The position numbers were made by a program, and so were the translations under genes. Below are positions 53,149 to 62,967 of a DNA stretch of 64,000 bases, one piece after another. The number at the start of each line of letters is the position of its first letter. The stretch's first letter is position 1. The notes under the pieces were generated by a model. It was not told the origin of the DNA and made no database searches. It saw nothing but the letters and a program-made list of their open reading frames with translations. Origin of the DNA: Pseudolactococcus chungangensis CAU 28 = DSM 22330 (GTDB lineage: Bacteria; Bacillota; Bacilli; Lactobacillales; Streptococcaceae); contig NZ_JXJT01000003.1 in NCBI RefSeq assembly GCF_002441885.1, positions 62,001-126,000 on the forward strand. The letters run 5' to 3'.

Positions 53149-55662
53149 TTATTCTATATTTTTCAAAGCGTCAATCATATCGATTTTTTTCAAGCTAAAA
53201 TGCGTGATAAGATTAACAATCACAGTAAACGAAATCGTTAGTGCTGCTGCAAAGATAAAACTCATCGTATTCACGTGTCTAACAAACATCAAGGTATCTG
53301 TTTCACAGGTACTGATGATGAAATGACACAAGTAAACACCACTTACCAAGCCAATGATCATCCCAACCATCGTGAAAATCATATTTTCTTTGGTAATATA
53401 AGCATCCGTCTCTTGATCGTAGAAACCTAAGACTTTAAGTGTCGCAATCTCACGCTTACGCTCGCTAATATTAATCGTTGCCAAATTATACATGACGACA
53501 AAAGCTAGAATTGCTGATGAAACAATTAAAATCAGGACAACAAGATTAAGTGACGTCATAGTGTCATTAATCATAGAAACCGTTGTCCTAGAATTAATGA
53601 CACTCGCCACCGATTGATGCGTCAAAAGGAAGGCATCAAACTTGTGGTCTGCCTGCGTCGATAACTTATCTTTTAGTTTAATCGCGACGACATTAGTGTC
53701 ATATCCACCAAAGATAGCTTGGGATGTTGCCTTAGATAAGTAGACATAATTTTGAATATAATTTTCAACGATTTTGCCTACTTTGACTTCGTGCGTTTCA
53801 TCGCGACTATCTTTGAAAGTAATTGAATCTTTTTCTTGAACCTTTAATAACTTAGCTAGCTTTTGACTGATAATAGCTTGATTACCTGTCAGAGAAACAG
53901 CTTTTTTATTGTGATTAATATCATTAAGATTGATGACTTGCTTGAATGTTTGGCTATTATCTGGCACAATGACTGTCACATCATAAGCTTCACCATGGCT
54001 TGACACATGTTTTGTTGCCATAGATAAATTAGCCATATGCGCAACTTCTTTATTTTGCGATAACTCATTAAGCAGAGGCTGCTCATCTCTACTTGCTTTT
54101 AAGGACACTAGTTTATCGTATTTAAAGACATTGCCATACTGGTACTTAACGATGTCAGTGATTGAATCTTTGAGTCCAAAACCTGCTAGGATCAACGCAG
54201 TGCAGCCAGCGATGCCTAAAATTGTGACGATGGCACGCGTTTTATAGCGAAAGAGATTCCGCATGACAATTTTATTTGAAAAGTTGAATTGATTCCAGAT
54301 GACGGGTACGTATTCTAGTAAAATACGCTTGCCTGCCTTAGGTGCTTTTGGCCGCATCAAGATGCTCGGTGTGTAGATGAGCTCACGGTACACTGCGACT
54401 AAAGCGCCACCACATATGCAAATCAGTGCGATTGCAAGTCCTGTCAAACAATAGACTGGCTGGAAGAGTACGATAAACTTAGGTATGGTAAATAGACTCG
54501 TATAAATGTTCCAGATGAGGTTGGGGATAAGATTAAGACCGATGAACATGCCAAGGACGCCACCAACCAATGTCGCTGAAACAGAAAATAGACCATATTT
54601 TAAAGCAATAGCAGAATTTGAAAAACCTAGCGCTTTTAGAGTGCCAATTTCACTTCTATCTTCTTCTACCATTCGTGCCATGGATACTAGACTAATCAAA
54701 ACAGCAATCACATAAAAGACAACTGGAAAGACACGTCCAACTTTAGCGATACTTTTCGTCGCATCAATAAAATCTTTGTAGCCTGTATCATCTTTTCGAT
54801 CGGTGATATACCATTTAGCAGGTGGCAAACTATCGCGTTTGACCAATCCTGATGCGGTGGCAGCTGGATTCAGATAGGCTGCATAGACCGTCTCAAAACG
54901 CTGCTTTTCTTGCACCTCTTTAATTGACTCAACTTCTTTTTTGGCCACTGAAATTTTATCCAAGTAAGCCGTCTGACTTGTTATTTCCTGATTGGCACCT
55001 TTGACTGTCAAAGCAATTGCGCTATAAGCATCCTGTTGAAATACACTAGGTTTGACATACATGAAATAATCAATTTGACCATCTCCAAGGCTTGTCGTCC
55101 CACGGTTGACCTTAGAAAAATAAAGTGGACTCTTAACCGTCCCCACGATTTTGAAAGTCTCATTTGTCAAATCAGAGTCAGTTATTTTAAGTGAATCACC
55201 CAACTTCATCTTATGTTTCGTTAGATAAGCTGCTTCAACGACAATTTCATTATTCTTTTTCGGCAATCGTCCCTTAGACAAGCTGATTTTATCAAGTTTG
55301 TCCGGCATACCAATCACTTTGGCAATCGCAGTTTCATCTTTTTGACGCGTTGCTGCTTTGTTAAGGACTGGTTCAATAAGCTCATCTTTAGTATAGACGC
55401 CTTGAACGCTATTAATGTCAGATAATTTTTCAAGACTTGCAACATCTGCCTTGCTTAAACCAAGAGTAGACTGAATTTGCAAATCATGAGCATTGCTTTG
55501 ATCCAAATAAGTATCTAAAGTCGAAAGCATATCTTGTGAAGTCGAGCTGATGCCTGCATAAAATCCGACACCTAAGAGAGCCATAAACAATAACGAAATA
55601 AACCGTTTAGACGACTGCGTCATATTACGAAAACTACTGATGATAATCGTTTTATTTTTCAT
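53149..55662 (-). CDS. MacB/FtsX-type ABC permease, 837 residues
   Basis: One N-terminal helix (FISLLFMALLGVGFYAGI), a large extracellular domain, and two FtsX modules of three helices each (about 305-430 and 700-830; EIGTLKALGFSNSAIALKYG and REIATLKVLGFYDQETDAYI). This duplicated architecture is that of large permeases of the antimicrobial-peptide/lipid export type. Works with the ATPase encoded 4 nt upstream. Substrate unknown. Confidence 0.9.
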   Translation of the reverse strand: MKNKTIIISSFRNMTQSSKRFISLLFMALLGVGFYAGISSTSQDMLSTLDTYLDQSNAHDLQIQSTLGLSKADVASLEKLSDINSVQGVYTKDELIEPVLNKAATRQKDETAIAKVIGMPDKLDKISLSKGRLPKKNNEIVVEAAYLTKHKMKLGDSLKITDSDLTNETFKIVGTVKSPLYFSKVNRGTTSLGDGQIDYFMYVKPSVFQQDAYSAIALTVKGANQEITSQTAYLDKISVAKKEVESIKEVQEKQRFETVYAAYLNPAATASGLVKRDSLPPAKWYITDRKDDTGYKDFIDATKSIAKVGRVFPVVFYVIAVLISLVSMARMVEEDRSEIGTLKALGFSNSAIALKYGLFSVSATLVGGVLGMFIGLNLIPNLIWNIYTSLFTIPKFIVLFQPVYCLTGLAIALICICGGALVAVYRELIYTPSILMRPKAPKAGKRILLEYVPVIWNQFNFSNKIVMRNLFRYKTRAIVTILGIAGCTALILAGFGLKDSITDIVKYQYGNVFKYDKLVSLKASRDEQPLLNELSQNKEVAHMANLSMATKHVSSHGEAYDVTVIVPDNSQTFKQVINLNDINHNKKAVSLTGNQAIISQKLAKLLKVQEKDSITFKDSRDETHEVKVGKIVENYIQNYVYLSKATSQAIFGGYDTNVVAIKLKDKLSTQADHKFDAFLLTHQSVASVINSRTTVSMINDTMTSLNLVVLILIVSSAILAFVVMYNLATINISERKREIATLKVLGFYDQETDAYITKENMIFTMVGMIIGLVSGVYLCHFIISTCETDTLMFVRHVNTMSFIFAAALTISFTVIVNLITHFSLKKIDMIDALKNIE

Positions 55663-55666
55663 TGGC

Positions 55667-56368
55667 TTACCACTCTATCGCTTCAACCGCTAAAGGCTGG
55701 TCATTCCTTTGAATTGACTCAACGCGACCATTTTTAAATTTAATGATCTTATCAGCAATCTGACCAATAGCACTATTATGCGTGATAACGACGACAGTAA
55801 TTTTTTCTTCTCGGCACGTATCCACAAGCAAAGATAGAATCTGCTTACCTGTATGATAATCTAAGGCGCCTGTCGGCTCGTCACATAAGAGTAGTTTAGG
55901 GTTCTTAGCAAGCGCTCGAGCAATGGCGACCCGTTGCTGCTCCCCGCCTGAAAGTTGAGCTGGGAAGTTCTTTTGACGCTCACCTAAACCAACTTTTTCA
56001 AGCGTCTTTGCTGGTGAAAACGAGTCCTTAGTCAGTTGGACAGCCATTTCAACATTTTCAAGTGCTGTTAGATTTTGAATTAAGTTATAGAATTGAAAAA
56101 CAAAACCAATATCATTGCGGCGATAATTGACCAAGGCTTTATTTTTCAACTGCGTGATGTCTACACCATCAACCAAGACTTGCCCACTCGTAGCACCATC
56201 CATACCACCCAAAATGTTCAGTGCTGTTGTTTTACCAGCTCCTGAGGGCCCAAGGATACAGACTAATTCCCCTTGCTCAATTTCAAACTGTGCATGGTCT
56301 AGGGCTTGAATACTCACTTCTCCCATTTGATAACTTTTTACAATATCGTTAAATTCAATATATGCCAT
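55667..56368 (-). CDS. ABC transporter ATP-binding protein (MacB/LolD type)
   Basis: 233 residues: [81 protein letters not shown]. Separate promoter upstream, so it is not strictly in the operon of the small membrane protein. Confidence 0.92.
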   Translation of the reverse strand: MAYIEFNDIVKSYQMGEVSIQALDHAQFEIEQGELVCILGPSGAGKTTALNILGGMDGATSGQVLVDGVDITQLKNKALVNYRRNDIGFVFQFYNLIQNLTALENVEMAVQLTKDSFSPAKTLEKVGLGERQKNFPAQLSGGEQQRVAIARALAKNPKLLLCDEPTGALDYHTGKQILSLLVDTCREEKITVVVITHNSAIGQIADKIIKFKNGRVESIQRNDQPLAVEAIEW

Positions 56369-56419
56369 CTCTACCCTCTAATTCATTTAAAACGATTTAA
56401 TTATCTTGACTTACTCTAA

Positions 56420-56447
56420 ATTATAGGGGATTAAAGCTGATTGTCAA
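56420..56447 (-). promoter_or_regulatory. Promoter of the MacB-type ABC operon
   Basis: TTGACA (56442-56447), 16-nt spacer, TATAAT (56420-56425) on the minus strand. Confidence 0.8.
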
Positions 56448-56507
56448 CTATTATAATAGAAATATTTAGGTTTGTATTAGATTTTTAAGATTAAGGTTTG
56501 TTTTTCG

Positions 56508-56532
56508 AAAAAAAAGAAGACTTATGTCTTAC
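56508..56532 (-). terminator. Terminator of the small membrane protein gene
   Basis: AAGAC-ATAA-GTCTT followed by C and eight T on the minus strand. Confidence 0.75.
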
Positions 56533-56564
56533 TTTTAATTCTTGATTTAAGATATTTGTCACAG

Positions 56565-57251
56565 TTAACCGTAGATTTCTTCCTCTTTTTCAATTCTTTT
56601 GACGAGATTTACTTTTTCATCTGTCAAATAATCTTTTTCTTTTTGTAAAAGTGTTTGATGCGATTCTGAGCTTGAAAAATAGAATCTGTGCTCAAGTTCA
56701 CTTTTTAAATAGTCAACTGTCTCTGAAACTGTTTTGGCTTTACCACTTGCGATATATTTTTCTAATAGGGTCAAATACTCAACTGAGAGATAGTGGTCAG
56801 GCACTCTAGGTTTTTTAAAGACCTGTTGAGAGATGATGTGATTAGCTTTTTCATCGATTTTTTCTATATCTGAAAACAACTGATGTTTGACCTTTTTTTC
56901 GAATAGGTAACTGAACGCTCGAAAAAGGGGTTGACGCCAAATCATATGGATAAAGAAGTACGGTAAGATAATGAGTGAGGCGGTCGTCACTAATAAACCA
57001 ATTAATCGTATCATAAACGCACCTGGTACTTGTACATCAAATATACTAACTTCCAATGAAGTTAAGGCAGTAATCCAGAATACTGTTGGTAATATTGAGG
57101 CTAATATACCTGCTGTAATCGCCCGTATAGCGCGTGTTTTCTCGTGAAAAATTCTCAGGCGTTCATTTCTTGCATAGGCTACTTTTTCTAGCCTTCTTAA
57201 CAGTATGATAGATGTATTAAAATAATCTAAATCATTCAGTTTTTCCATCAT
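56565..57251 (-). CDS. Two-helix membrane protein of unknown function
   Basis: 228 residues. The N-terminus is charged (RRLEKVAYARNERLRIFHEK), helices lie at about 46-66 and 82-104, and a cytoplasmic coiled-coil-like tail follows (LLQKEKDYLTDEKVNLVKRI, ending EKEEEIYG). Start ATGATG at 57251 with GGAGG. No family recognised. It is downstream of the Rgg-type regulator and a 24-residue ORF, and shares TCATTGAAAT with the regulator's upstream region. Confidence 0.75.
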   Translation of the reverse strand: MMEKLNDLDYFNTSIILLRRLEKVAYARNERLRIFHEKTRAIRAITAGILASILPTVFWITALTSLEVSIFDVQVPGAFMIRLIGLLVTTASLIILPYFFIHMIWRQPLFRAFSYLFEKKVKHQLFSDIEKIDEKANHIISQQVFKKPRVPDHYLSVEYLTLLEKYIASGKAKTVSETVDYLKSELEHRFYFSSSESHQTLLQKEKDYLTDEKVNLVKRIEKEEEIYG

Positions 57252-57281
57252 AATCTCCTCCAACGTTTTTGATGTCTTTAA

Positions 57282-57291
57282 TCATTGAAAT
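57282..57291 (-). promoter_or_regulatory. TCATTGAAAT box before the two-helix protein
   Basis: The same decamer is found upstream of the Rgg-type gene (58626-58635), where it is part of a 13-bp palindrome. Possible Rgg target. Confidence 0.35.
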
Positions 57292-57324
57292 GGGTAAGAA
57301 CCATGCGATATCATTTATGATATT

Positions 57325-57399
57325 TTAACTCAATATACCCTCAATAGACATATTATAATCGTAACAAAAAAACATCTGCATTTTAAGCACTTTTGCCAT
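57325..57399 (-). CDS. 24-residue peptide ORF next to an Rgg-type regulator
   Basis: ATG at 57399, with AGGA 4 nt upstream and its own TATAAT -10. The peptide starts MAKVLKMQMFF and ends DYNMSIEGILS: basic start, hydrophobic middle, acidic residue near the C-terminus, roughly the pattern of SHP pheromone precursors but without their terminal GG. Located between the regulator and the two-helix protein on the same strand. Not in any family I know. Confidence 0.4.
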   Translation of the reverse strand: MAKVLKMQMFFCYDYNMSIEGILS

Positions 57400-57401
57400 A
57401 T

Positions 57402-57438
57402 TGTCCTAATGTTATTATATAAAATGAAAATCAGGACA
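57402..57438. promoter_or_regulatory. Inverted repeat spanning the peptide promoter
   Basis: TGTCCTAAT (57402-57410) and ATCAGGACA (57430-57438) flank the TATAAT of the 24-residue ORF; a bound regulator would cover the promoter. Confidence 0.45.
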
Positions 57439-57623
57439 TTTTGTCGATTTTTTATTTTATTTTTCTAAAAATAAGACAGATTGACTAAAGTTGTTCAAAA
57501 AAGATATCGTTCCTCTTACTTTGAAAACAAATCAGATCGTATTTATTGTTGTCGCATCAAAAAAACCTTGCATGAGGACTCTACCATTGAACCAAAAAGG
57601 TTTAGTCAGGTCTTTTGCAAGGA

Positions 57624-58544
57624 CTATTTTTTATTTGCTTCTATTAAATTTATTTCTAGTTGATCTAAAAAATACTCGATTCTAGGAAATGATTCGTTCG
57701 GGAATAGCATGGTGAAGGCGTATCTTAGCTGTAACAAATTTTCTTTGAATTGCTCGTCTTTAGGGTTAATCATTTGGTTTTCAATGAGTAGCGCACATTT
57801 TTTTAAAAATAGGAAGAACCAATCTTTATTCTGGCTATATAATTTATTTATGATTTTAAGGATTTCAAATAGATTTGTGACGTTTCTTGTTTGCAAATTC
57901 GCAATTACAATGTGAATAAAGAAATCTTCAAGTAGGTTTTTTGTCCTATAATCAGCGATGACAAATTCAGTGATGACTAAAATTTCTTTAACCAGTGAAA
58001 AATCCATTTTTTGTAGCCCTAATAAATTTTGCATAGCTAAAAACTCTAAGTCAAATAATGTATAAAGTTCACTTTTATTGAGTTGCTTGATGATTTTATT
58101 TTCGTTGTCTAATGCTTCTGCTTTGGTGATGTTTGTTTTCGGATTATGTAAAAGGCTCATACCTTGCATCATATATAAAACATATAATTTTCCTAGACTT
58201 ACTGAAGTTGTTATCGTATATTCTTTGAATAAGCCATAAATACGCTCTGCTTCTTCAAACTTTTGTGTTTGAATTGCTGAAACAAACTTATTGCGATACT
58301 GCACGGTCATGGACTGATTTTCAACTTCCAAATTGACTTCTAAGGGAGATAGACAGAGAATTTCAACAATAATCGCTAGGTCTGATACTGCCATGTCTGA
58401 CTCGCCTGCTACGACTCTTTGGAAAGTTCTAGACGAGACGCCATTCGCTTCAAAAACGCGATAAGGTACTTTTTTAGCACGTCTGACATCGTCAATATAC
58501 TTACCTAAATTTTGATATTCATTAAAACTACTTTGCTTAATCAT
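57624..58544 (-). CDS. Rgg/GadR/MutR-type transcriptional regulator
   Basis: 306 residues. An N-terminal helix-turn-helix (GKYIDDVRRAKKVPYRVFEA ... SSRTFQRVVAGES) is followed by an all-helical TPR-like domain of about 220 residues, the RRNPP architecture. Relatives are controlled by imported short peptides. SD AGGAG 12 nt upstream. Upstream lie two palindromes (58623-58635 and 58658-58675) that could mediate autoregulation. Confidence 0.8.
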   Translation of the reverse strand: MIKQSSFNEYQNLGKYIDDVRRAKKVPYRVFEANGVSSRTFQRVVAGESDMAVSDLAIIVEILCLSPLEVNLEVENQSMTVQYRNKFVSAIQTQKFEEAERIYGLFKEYTITTSVSLGKLYVLYMMQGMSLLHNPKTNITKAEALDNENKIIKQLNKSELYTLFDLEFLAMQNLLGLQKMDFSLVKEILVITEFVIADYRTKNLLEDFFIHIVIANLQTRNVTNLFEILKIINKLYSQNKDWFFLFLKKCALLIENQMINPKDEQFKENLLQLRYAFTMLFPNESFPRIEYFLDQLEINLIEANKK

Positions 58545-58622
58545 ACTATTTGGAAACTCCTAGTTTTTATTTCATCAATAACTTGTCTATACAACATTTC
58601 AATAATATCACATCTTTAACAC

Positions 58623-58675
58623 ATTTCATTGAAATTTGTTTAAAATCTAAAAGCAATCTTCTAAACTTTTAGAAG
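58623..58675. promoter_or_regulatory. Two palindromes upstream of the Rgg-type gene
   Basis: ATTTCATTGAAAT (58623-58635, perfect) and CTTCTAAACTTTTAGAAG (58658-58675, perfect arms of 8). They lie 80-130 bp before the start codon. Confidence 0.5.
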
Positions 58676-58778
58676 TGTATCAAAAAAATAAAATGTCAGC
58701 GTATTCATCCTTTTTAGATGCTAAATTTCAACAGTAATTCTTTCTGTCAGATGCCATGTTCAATCTGCATTTAGGGCC

Positions 58779-58802
58779 AAAAAAATAAGACTTGCGTCTT
58801 AC
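58779..58802 (-). terminator. Terminator of the ABC-F gene
   Basis: TAAGAC-GCAA-GTCTTA and seven T on the minus strand. Confidence 0.8.
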
Positions 58803-58809
58803 TTCTTGT

Positions 58810-60369
58810 TTAGACAACTTTTGTCGTCCAGTCTTCACAATTAATGATGTCAGTTGCAATATCTTGGTAAAATTCTGGTTCGTGACTGACCATGAGAATA
58901 GTACCTTTATAAGCTTGAAGGGCGCGTTTGAGCTCGTCTTTGGCGTCCGCATCCAGGTGATTGGTTGGCTCATCCATGACCAGGATATTAGACTCATGGT
59001 TCATGATTTTACCTAGACGCAGTTTCGACTGCTCACCACCAGATAAGACGTAGACGCGACTCTCGATTTGCTTAGTGCCAAGACCACATCTGGCTAGGGC
59101 TGCACGGACTTCAGCTTGATTGAGCGTTGAAAACTCGTCCCAGTAGTCATCCAAGACTGATTTTTGGCTCGGCGTTTTATCTTCCTGAGCGAAATAGCCG
59201 ATAATTTGAAACTCACCCTGTATGACTTCTCCTGATAGGGGTTGAATTTCACCTAATAAAGATTTGAGTAAGGTTGATTTTCCGATACCGTTCGAGCCTG
59301 TAAAGGCGACTTTCTGACCACGTTCCACTAGCATGTTAATCGGACTTGAAAGGGGTTCTGACGCATCATATCCCAAAACTAAATCCTTTGCCTCAAAAAT
59401 AAGTTTGCCTGATGTGCGACCCAATTTGAAGTCAAAACTTGGTTTGGCCTTTTCCTGGATGGTCTCGACAAAAGTCATCTTGTCCAACTTCTTCTGGCGG
59501 GCTTTTGCTTGACCAGATGTTGCAACATTGGCTTTTTTCTTAGCGATGAAGTCTTTGAGTTTAGCCGCCTCAGCCTGTTGGGCATCTGCGAGTGATGCCA
59601 GCTGTTTTTTCTTCTCTTCGAAGAGGCGCTCAAAATTATGGTAATCGCCCACATAACGATCAATTTTCTGCTGGTTGACATGGTAGACGATATTGATAAC
59701 ATCGTTCATGAAGTCAACATCGTGAGAAATCAAGACAAAGGCATTTTCATAGTTTTGCAAATAATTTTTCAGCCAGGTGATGTGTTCTTCGTCGAGATAG
59801 TTGGTTGGCTCATCTAGCAGTAGGATATCTGGTTTTTCAAGCAAGAGTTTGCCGAGTAGGATTTTTGTGCGTTGACCACCTGAAAGATCCGCTACATCTT
59901 TATCAAGTAAGTCACCAAGTCCCAAGCCACGTGCGATTTCATCAACCTTGGCATCAATCAGATAAAAATCTGAATTATCTAAGGTATCTTGTAAGTCAGC
60001 AGCTTTTTCAAGGGCTGTTGTCATCTCATCATCAGACATGTCACCCATGCGTGCGTAGATATCGTTCATCTCACTTTCAGCGTCCAATAGATACTGGAAA
60101 GCTTCCGATAAAGCTTGACGTGTCGTTTTTCCTTTACCAAGCGCTGCGTGCTGATCCATGTAGCCAACACGGTGTTTGGTTGACCAAGTGATTTTTCCTT
60201 CGTCTGGTTGCAGATTGCCGGTAATGATGTTCATGAAGGTTGATTTCCCCTCACCATTTGCCCCGACAAATCCAATGTGCTCACCTTTTAATAGCCGAAA
60301 ATTGACATCATCAAAAATCGCACGATCACCAAAACCATGGCTTAGTTTTTGAACGGTTAATATACTCAT
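58810..60369 (-). CDS. ABC-F family ribosome-associated ATPase
   Basis: 519 residues from the ATG at 60369 (MSILTVQKLSHGFG). Two ABC domains without membrane segments: GANGEGKST / LSGGQRTKILLGK / LLLDEPTNYLDEEH and GSNGIGKST / LSGGEQSKLRLGK / LVMDEPTNHLD, joined by a charged linker (about 240-320). ABC-F proteins act at the ribosomal E site in translation or in resistance to ribosome-targeting antibiotics. The size and short linker suggest a housekeeping member (YbiT/YkpA-like), but I cannot tell the subfamily for certain. Confidence 0.92.
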   Translation of the reverse strand: MSILTVQKLSHGFGDRAIFDDVNFRLLKGEHIGFVGANGEGKSTFMNIITGNLQPDEGKITWSTKHRVGYMDQHAALGKGKTTRQALSEAFQYLLDAESEMNDIYARMGDMSDDEMTTALEKAADLQDTLDNSDFYLIDAKVDEIARGLGLGDLLDKDVADLSGGQRTKILLGKLLLEKPDILLLDEPTNYLDEEHITWLKNYLQNYENAFVLISHDVDFMNDVINIVYHVNQQKIDRYVGDYHNFERLFEEKKKQLASLADAQQAEAAKLKDFIAKKKANVATSGQAKARQKKLDKMTFVETIQEKAKPSFDFKLGRTSGKLIFEAKDLVLGYDASEPLSSPINMLVERGQKVAFTGSNGIGKSTLLKSLLGEIQPLSGEVIQGEFQIIGYFAQEDKTPSQKSVLDDYWDEFSTLNQAEVRAALARCGLGTKQIESRVYVLSGGEQSKLRLGKIMNHESNILVMDEPTNHLDADAKDELKRALQAYKGTILMVSHEPEFYQDIATDIINCEDWTTKVV

Positions 60370-60586
60370 CTTTACTTCTATTTCTCCATCTGTTTCCAAG
60401 TTTGCTTTCTCTATTTTAACAGAATTTTTGGGAATGGGGAAGGGTGGGAAACGGCAATTAGAGTTTTTGGTACAGGCATTCAATTCAACATAGCTCTAAA
60501 ACCATAATTATAACATTTAAGATTTAATAAGTGTCATTTGAATACAATTTTTCAAAAAAATCAGACAGTTATTATCTGAGCAAAAC

Positions 60587-60610
60587 AAAAAAACACTGAT
60601 GCCTCAGTAT
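60587..60610 (-). terminator. Terminator of mutS2
   Basis: ACTGA-GGCA-TCAGT followed by GTTTTTTT on the minus strand. Confidence 0.8.
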
Positions 60611-60622
60611 TTTCACTAATCT

Positions 60623-62959
60623 CTATTTCAATGTCACAATACTAGCCCCACTACCTCCAGCATTCTGCGGGGCATAGGTATAGGATTTAACATGGCGCGA
60701 GCGTTGCAGATACTCTCTTACCATGTCACGGATGACACCTGTCCCGATACCGTGGACAATAGTAATCTGATGGAGATTGGCAAGCAGGGCCTGGTCCATA
60801 TAATCATCCAACATTTTCCGCGCCTCCTCGTAGCGGACACCCCGTAAATCAAGTTGGGCTTTGATGTTAGAGGTAACTGTCTTTTTAACAGCCTTGGTCT
60901 TCGTTTTCTTAACCTTTTCTTCTGGCTCAATCGGTTCGAACTCGTCTTCTGAGAGCTTAGTTGTGATCAAGCCCATCTGGACCTCCCAGCGACCATCTTT
61001 TACCAGTCTAACCAAATTCCCACGTTGATTATAGGATAAAACTAGAACTTCAACACCTGGCTTCAGACCGCGTTTGGCCTTGGCTTTTTTGAGGATTTTA
61101 TTTTTCGATAAGTCAACAATCTCAGGTGCTAACTCACCTAATTGGTGCTTGGCATCAATGATTTCATGCGGTTTTAAAAGTGATTTCTCCTGTAAATTTT
61201 TCAAAATATTATCAGCTTCTTCAACAGCAACTTTAACGATGTCTTGCGCTTCTTCTCGCGCTTTATTCAACTCTTTTTCGCGATCTCGGTTAAAGGTTTC
61301 AAGCGCACGTGACAAGTCGTGATGTAAAAGCTCGTTATCCTTTTCTAACACCTTAATCTGTTTAGCGGATTCAAGCATCTCTTGATTTTTTTGCTCAAGC
61401 GAGGCAATCATGACGTTGACATCATGTTCATCCTCGGTCAAAAAGCCAGCTGCTTCCGCCAAAATCTGAGTTGGCAAGCCTAACCGTCTCGAAATTTCCA
61501 ACGCGTTCGAGCGACCTGGTACGCCTTGAACCAAACGATAGGTAGGGCGGAAGTTATCCAAATCAAACGCCATTGAGGCATTCTCCACACCGTCTGATTC
61601 GACGCCATAGGCTTTTAATTCGGGATAATGCGTGGTGGCTAGCGTTTTCACATGCTTGCTTTTAAGAAAGTCTAGGATTGAAATCGCTAGGGCTGCGCCC
61701 TCTTTAGGGTCAGTCCCTGCACCGAGTTCGTCGAAGAGGACAAGGCTCTTGGCATCCACCTGACCCAAGATGCTGACGATGTTAGTCATATGACTTGAGA
61801 AAGTTGACAGGCTTTGGGCAATCGACTGCTCGTCGCCAATATCAGCAAAAATCTCAGTGAAGATGCCAACTTGACTGCCCAAATCAGCCAAAATCGGCAG
61901 ACCTGACTGTGCCATCAGCTGGACGACACCAAGTGTTTTCAGGGTAATCGTTTTACCACCAGTATTAGGACCAGTAATGACAATCGTTTCAAGTGTCTGG
62001 TCGAAAAAGAGGTCATTTGCCACAACGACTTTGGGATCAATTAAAGGATGTCTTGCGGCATAAAGCTTAACGGCTTTATGGTCAGAAATAAGTGGCACTG
62101 TCGCTTTTTGGGCAACCTGATAACGATACTTGGCATTGATAAGGTCAATTTGCCCGATTAACCAAGTATTTTGACGAATATCGTCAATGTGTGGCTTAAT
62201 CGCTTCTGCCAGTTCACGTAAAATACGTGCGACTTCGTTTTTTTCTTCAATTTTCTTTTGCGCAATATCATTATTAAGCTGCACAACACGATTAGGCTCA
62301 ATATAAAAAGTCTGACCTGAGGCACTCATATCATGCACAATCCCAGGAACTTTATTTTTACTGTCACTTCTGACAGCAAGAACCGGTCTGCCTTGGCGAA
62401 TGGTGATAATACTCTCGGTCAAACTAGATTGAGATTTCGAGAGAATTTCAGCCAAAATTTTCTTGACTTCAGCATCACCTTTTTTGATATTTTGGCGTAA
62501 AGTGTACAATTTATCTGACGCTGTATCAGAAAGCGCACCTGCTGAATCAATGACTTGTAAAAGGCCCAAAAGATAGGCAACATCTACAAATTTATCAATG
62601 GTCTGACCTAAAACAGGAAAGCTGACATTAACCGCTTGTTCAAAAAAATGCCGCGTTTCATTGGCCAAACGCAGAACTTTTTTGATTTTCGCAAATTCTT
62701 GACTAGCCAGACTCGCATCCAATTCAATTCGACGGAGGATCTCCGTCAAATCAGCAGTGTTGGATAATGGTACTGGGCCATTTTCTTGAACAATCGTACC
62801 AAATTCAGATAACTCATCAAACCATTTCTGGATACGTGCTTTATCTGAAATTGGGGATAGATGTGCCATTTCGTTCTGACCTTGTGAAGTCGATAGCGAC
62901 CGCGCAATCTGTGCTTTAATCTGATCAAACTCTAAAATGTCTAATATTTTTTTATTCAT
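60623..62959 (-). CDS. mutS2: Endonuclease MutS2
   Basis: 778 residues. Core and clamp domains, the MutS ATPase (GPNTGGKTITLKTLG; LVLFDELGAGTDPKEGAAL), coiled coil (about 510-620), KOW-like segment and C-terminal Smr domain (LDLRGVRYEEARKMLDDYMD; HGIGTGVIRDMVREYL). MutS2 suppresses recombination and, in Bacillus, splits collided ribosomes. An ATG at 62965 two codons upstream is also possible. Begins 2-8 nt after the cvpA stop. Confidence 0.96.
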   Translation of the reverse strand: MNKKILDILEFDQIKAQIARSLSTSQGQNEMAHLSPISDKARIQKWFDELSEFGTIVQENGPVPLSNTADLTEILRRIELDASLASQEFAKIKKVLRLANETRHFFEQAVNVSFPVLGQTIDKFVDVAYLLGLLQVIDSAGALSDTASDKLYTLRQNIKKGDAEVKKILAEILSKSQSSLTESIITIRQGRPVLAVRSDSKNKVPGIVHDMSASGQTFYIEPNRVVQLNNDIAQKKIEEKNEVARILRELAEAIKPHIDDIRQNTWLIGQIDLINAKYRYQVAQKATVPLISDHKAVKLYAARHPLIDPKVVVANDLFFDQTLETIVITGPNTGGKTITLKTLGVVQLMAQSGLPILADLGSQVGIFTEIFADIGDEQSIAQSLSTFSSHMTNIVSILGQVDAKSLVLFDELGAGTDPKEGAALAISILDFLKSKHVKTLATTHYPELKAYGVESDGVENASMAFDLDNFRPTYRLVQGVPGRSNALEISRRLGLPTQILAEAAGFLTEDEHDVNVMIASLEQKNQEMLESAKQIKVLEKDNELLHHDLSRALETFNRDREKELNKAREEAQDIVKVAVEEADNILKNLQEKSLLKPHEIIDAKHQLGELAPEIVDLSKNKILKKAKAKRGLKPGVEVLVLSYNQRGNLVRLVKDGRWEVQMGLITTKLSEDEFEPIEPEEKVKKTKTKAVKKTVTSNIKAQLDLRGVRYEEARKMLDDYMDQALLANLHQITIVHGIGTGVIRDMVREYLQRSRHVKSYTYAPQNAGGSGASIVTLK

Positions 62960-62967
62960 TGTCATTT

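Noticed and set aside
57549-57620. tRNA-like sequence (GGTTCAATGGTAGAGTCC on the minus strand) after the Rgg-type gene
   Set aside because: It resembles a D-arm but no T-arm, anticodon stem or acceptor pairing can be made; it reads better as part of a long hairpin (CCTTGCA/TGCAAGG plus T-run) ending the regulator gene.
57481-57685. Plus-strand ORFs of about 60 residues downstream of the Rgg-type gene
   Set aside because: No SD, composition not protein-like, and they overlap the regulator terminator and coding end.
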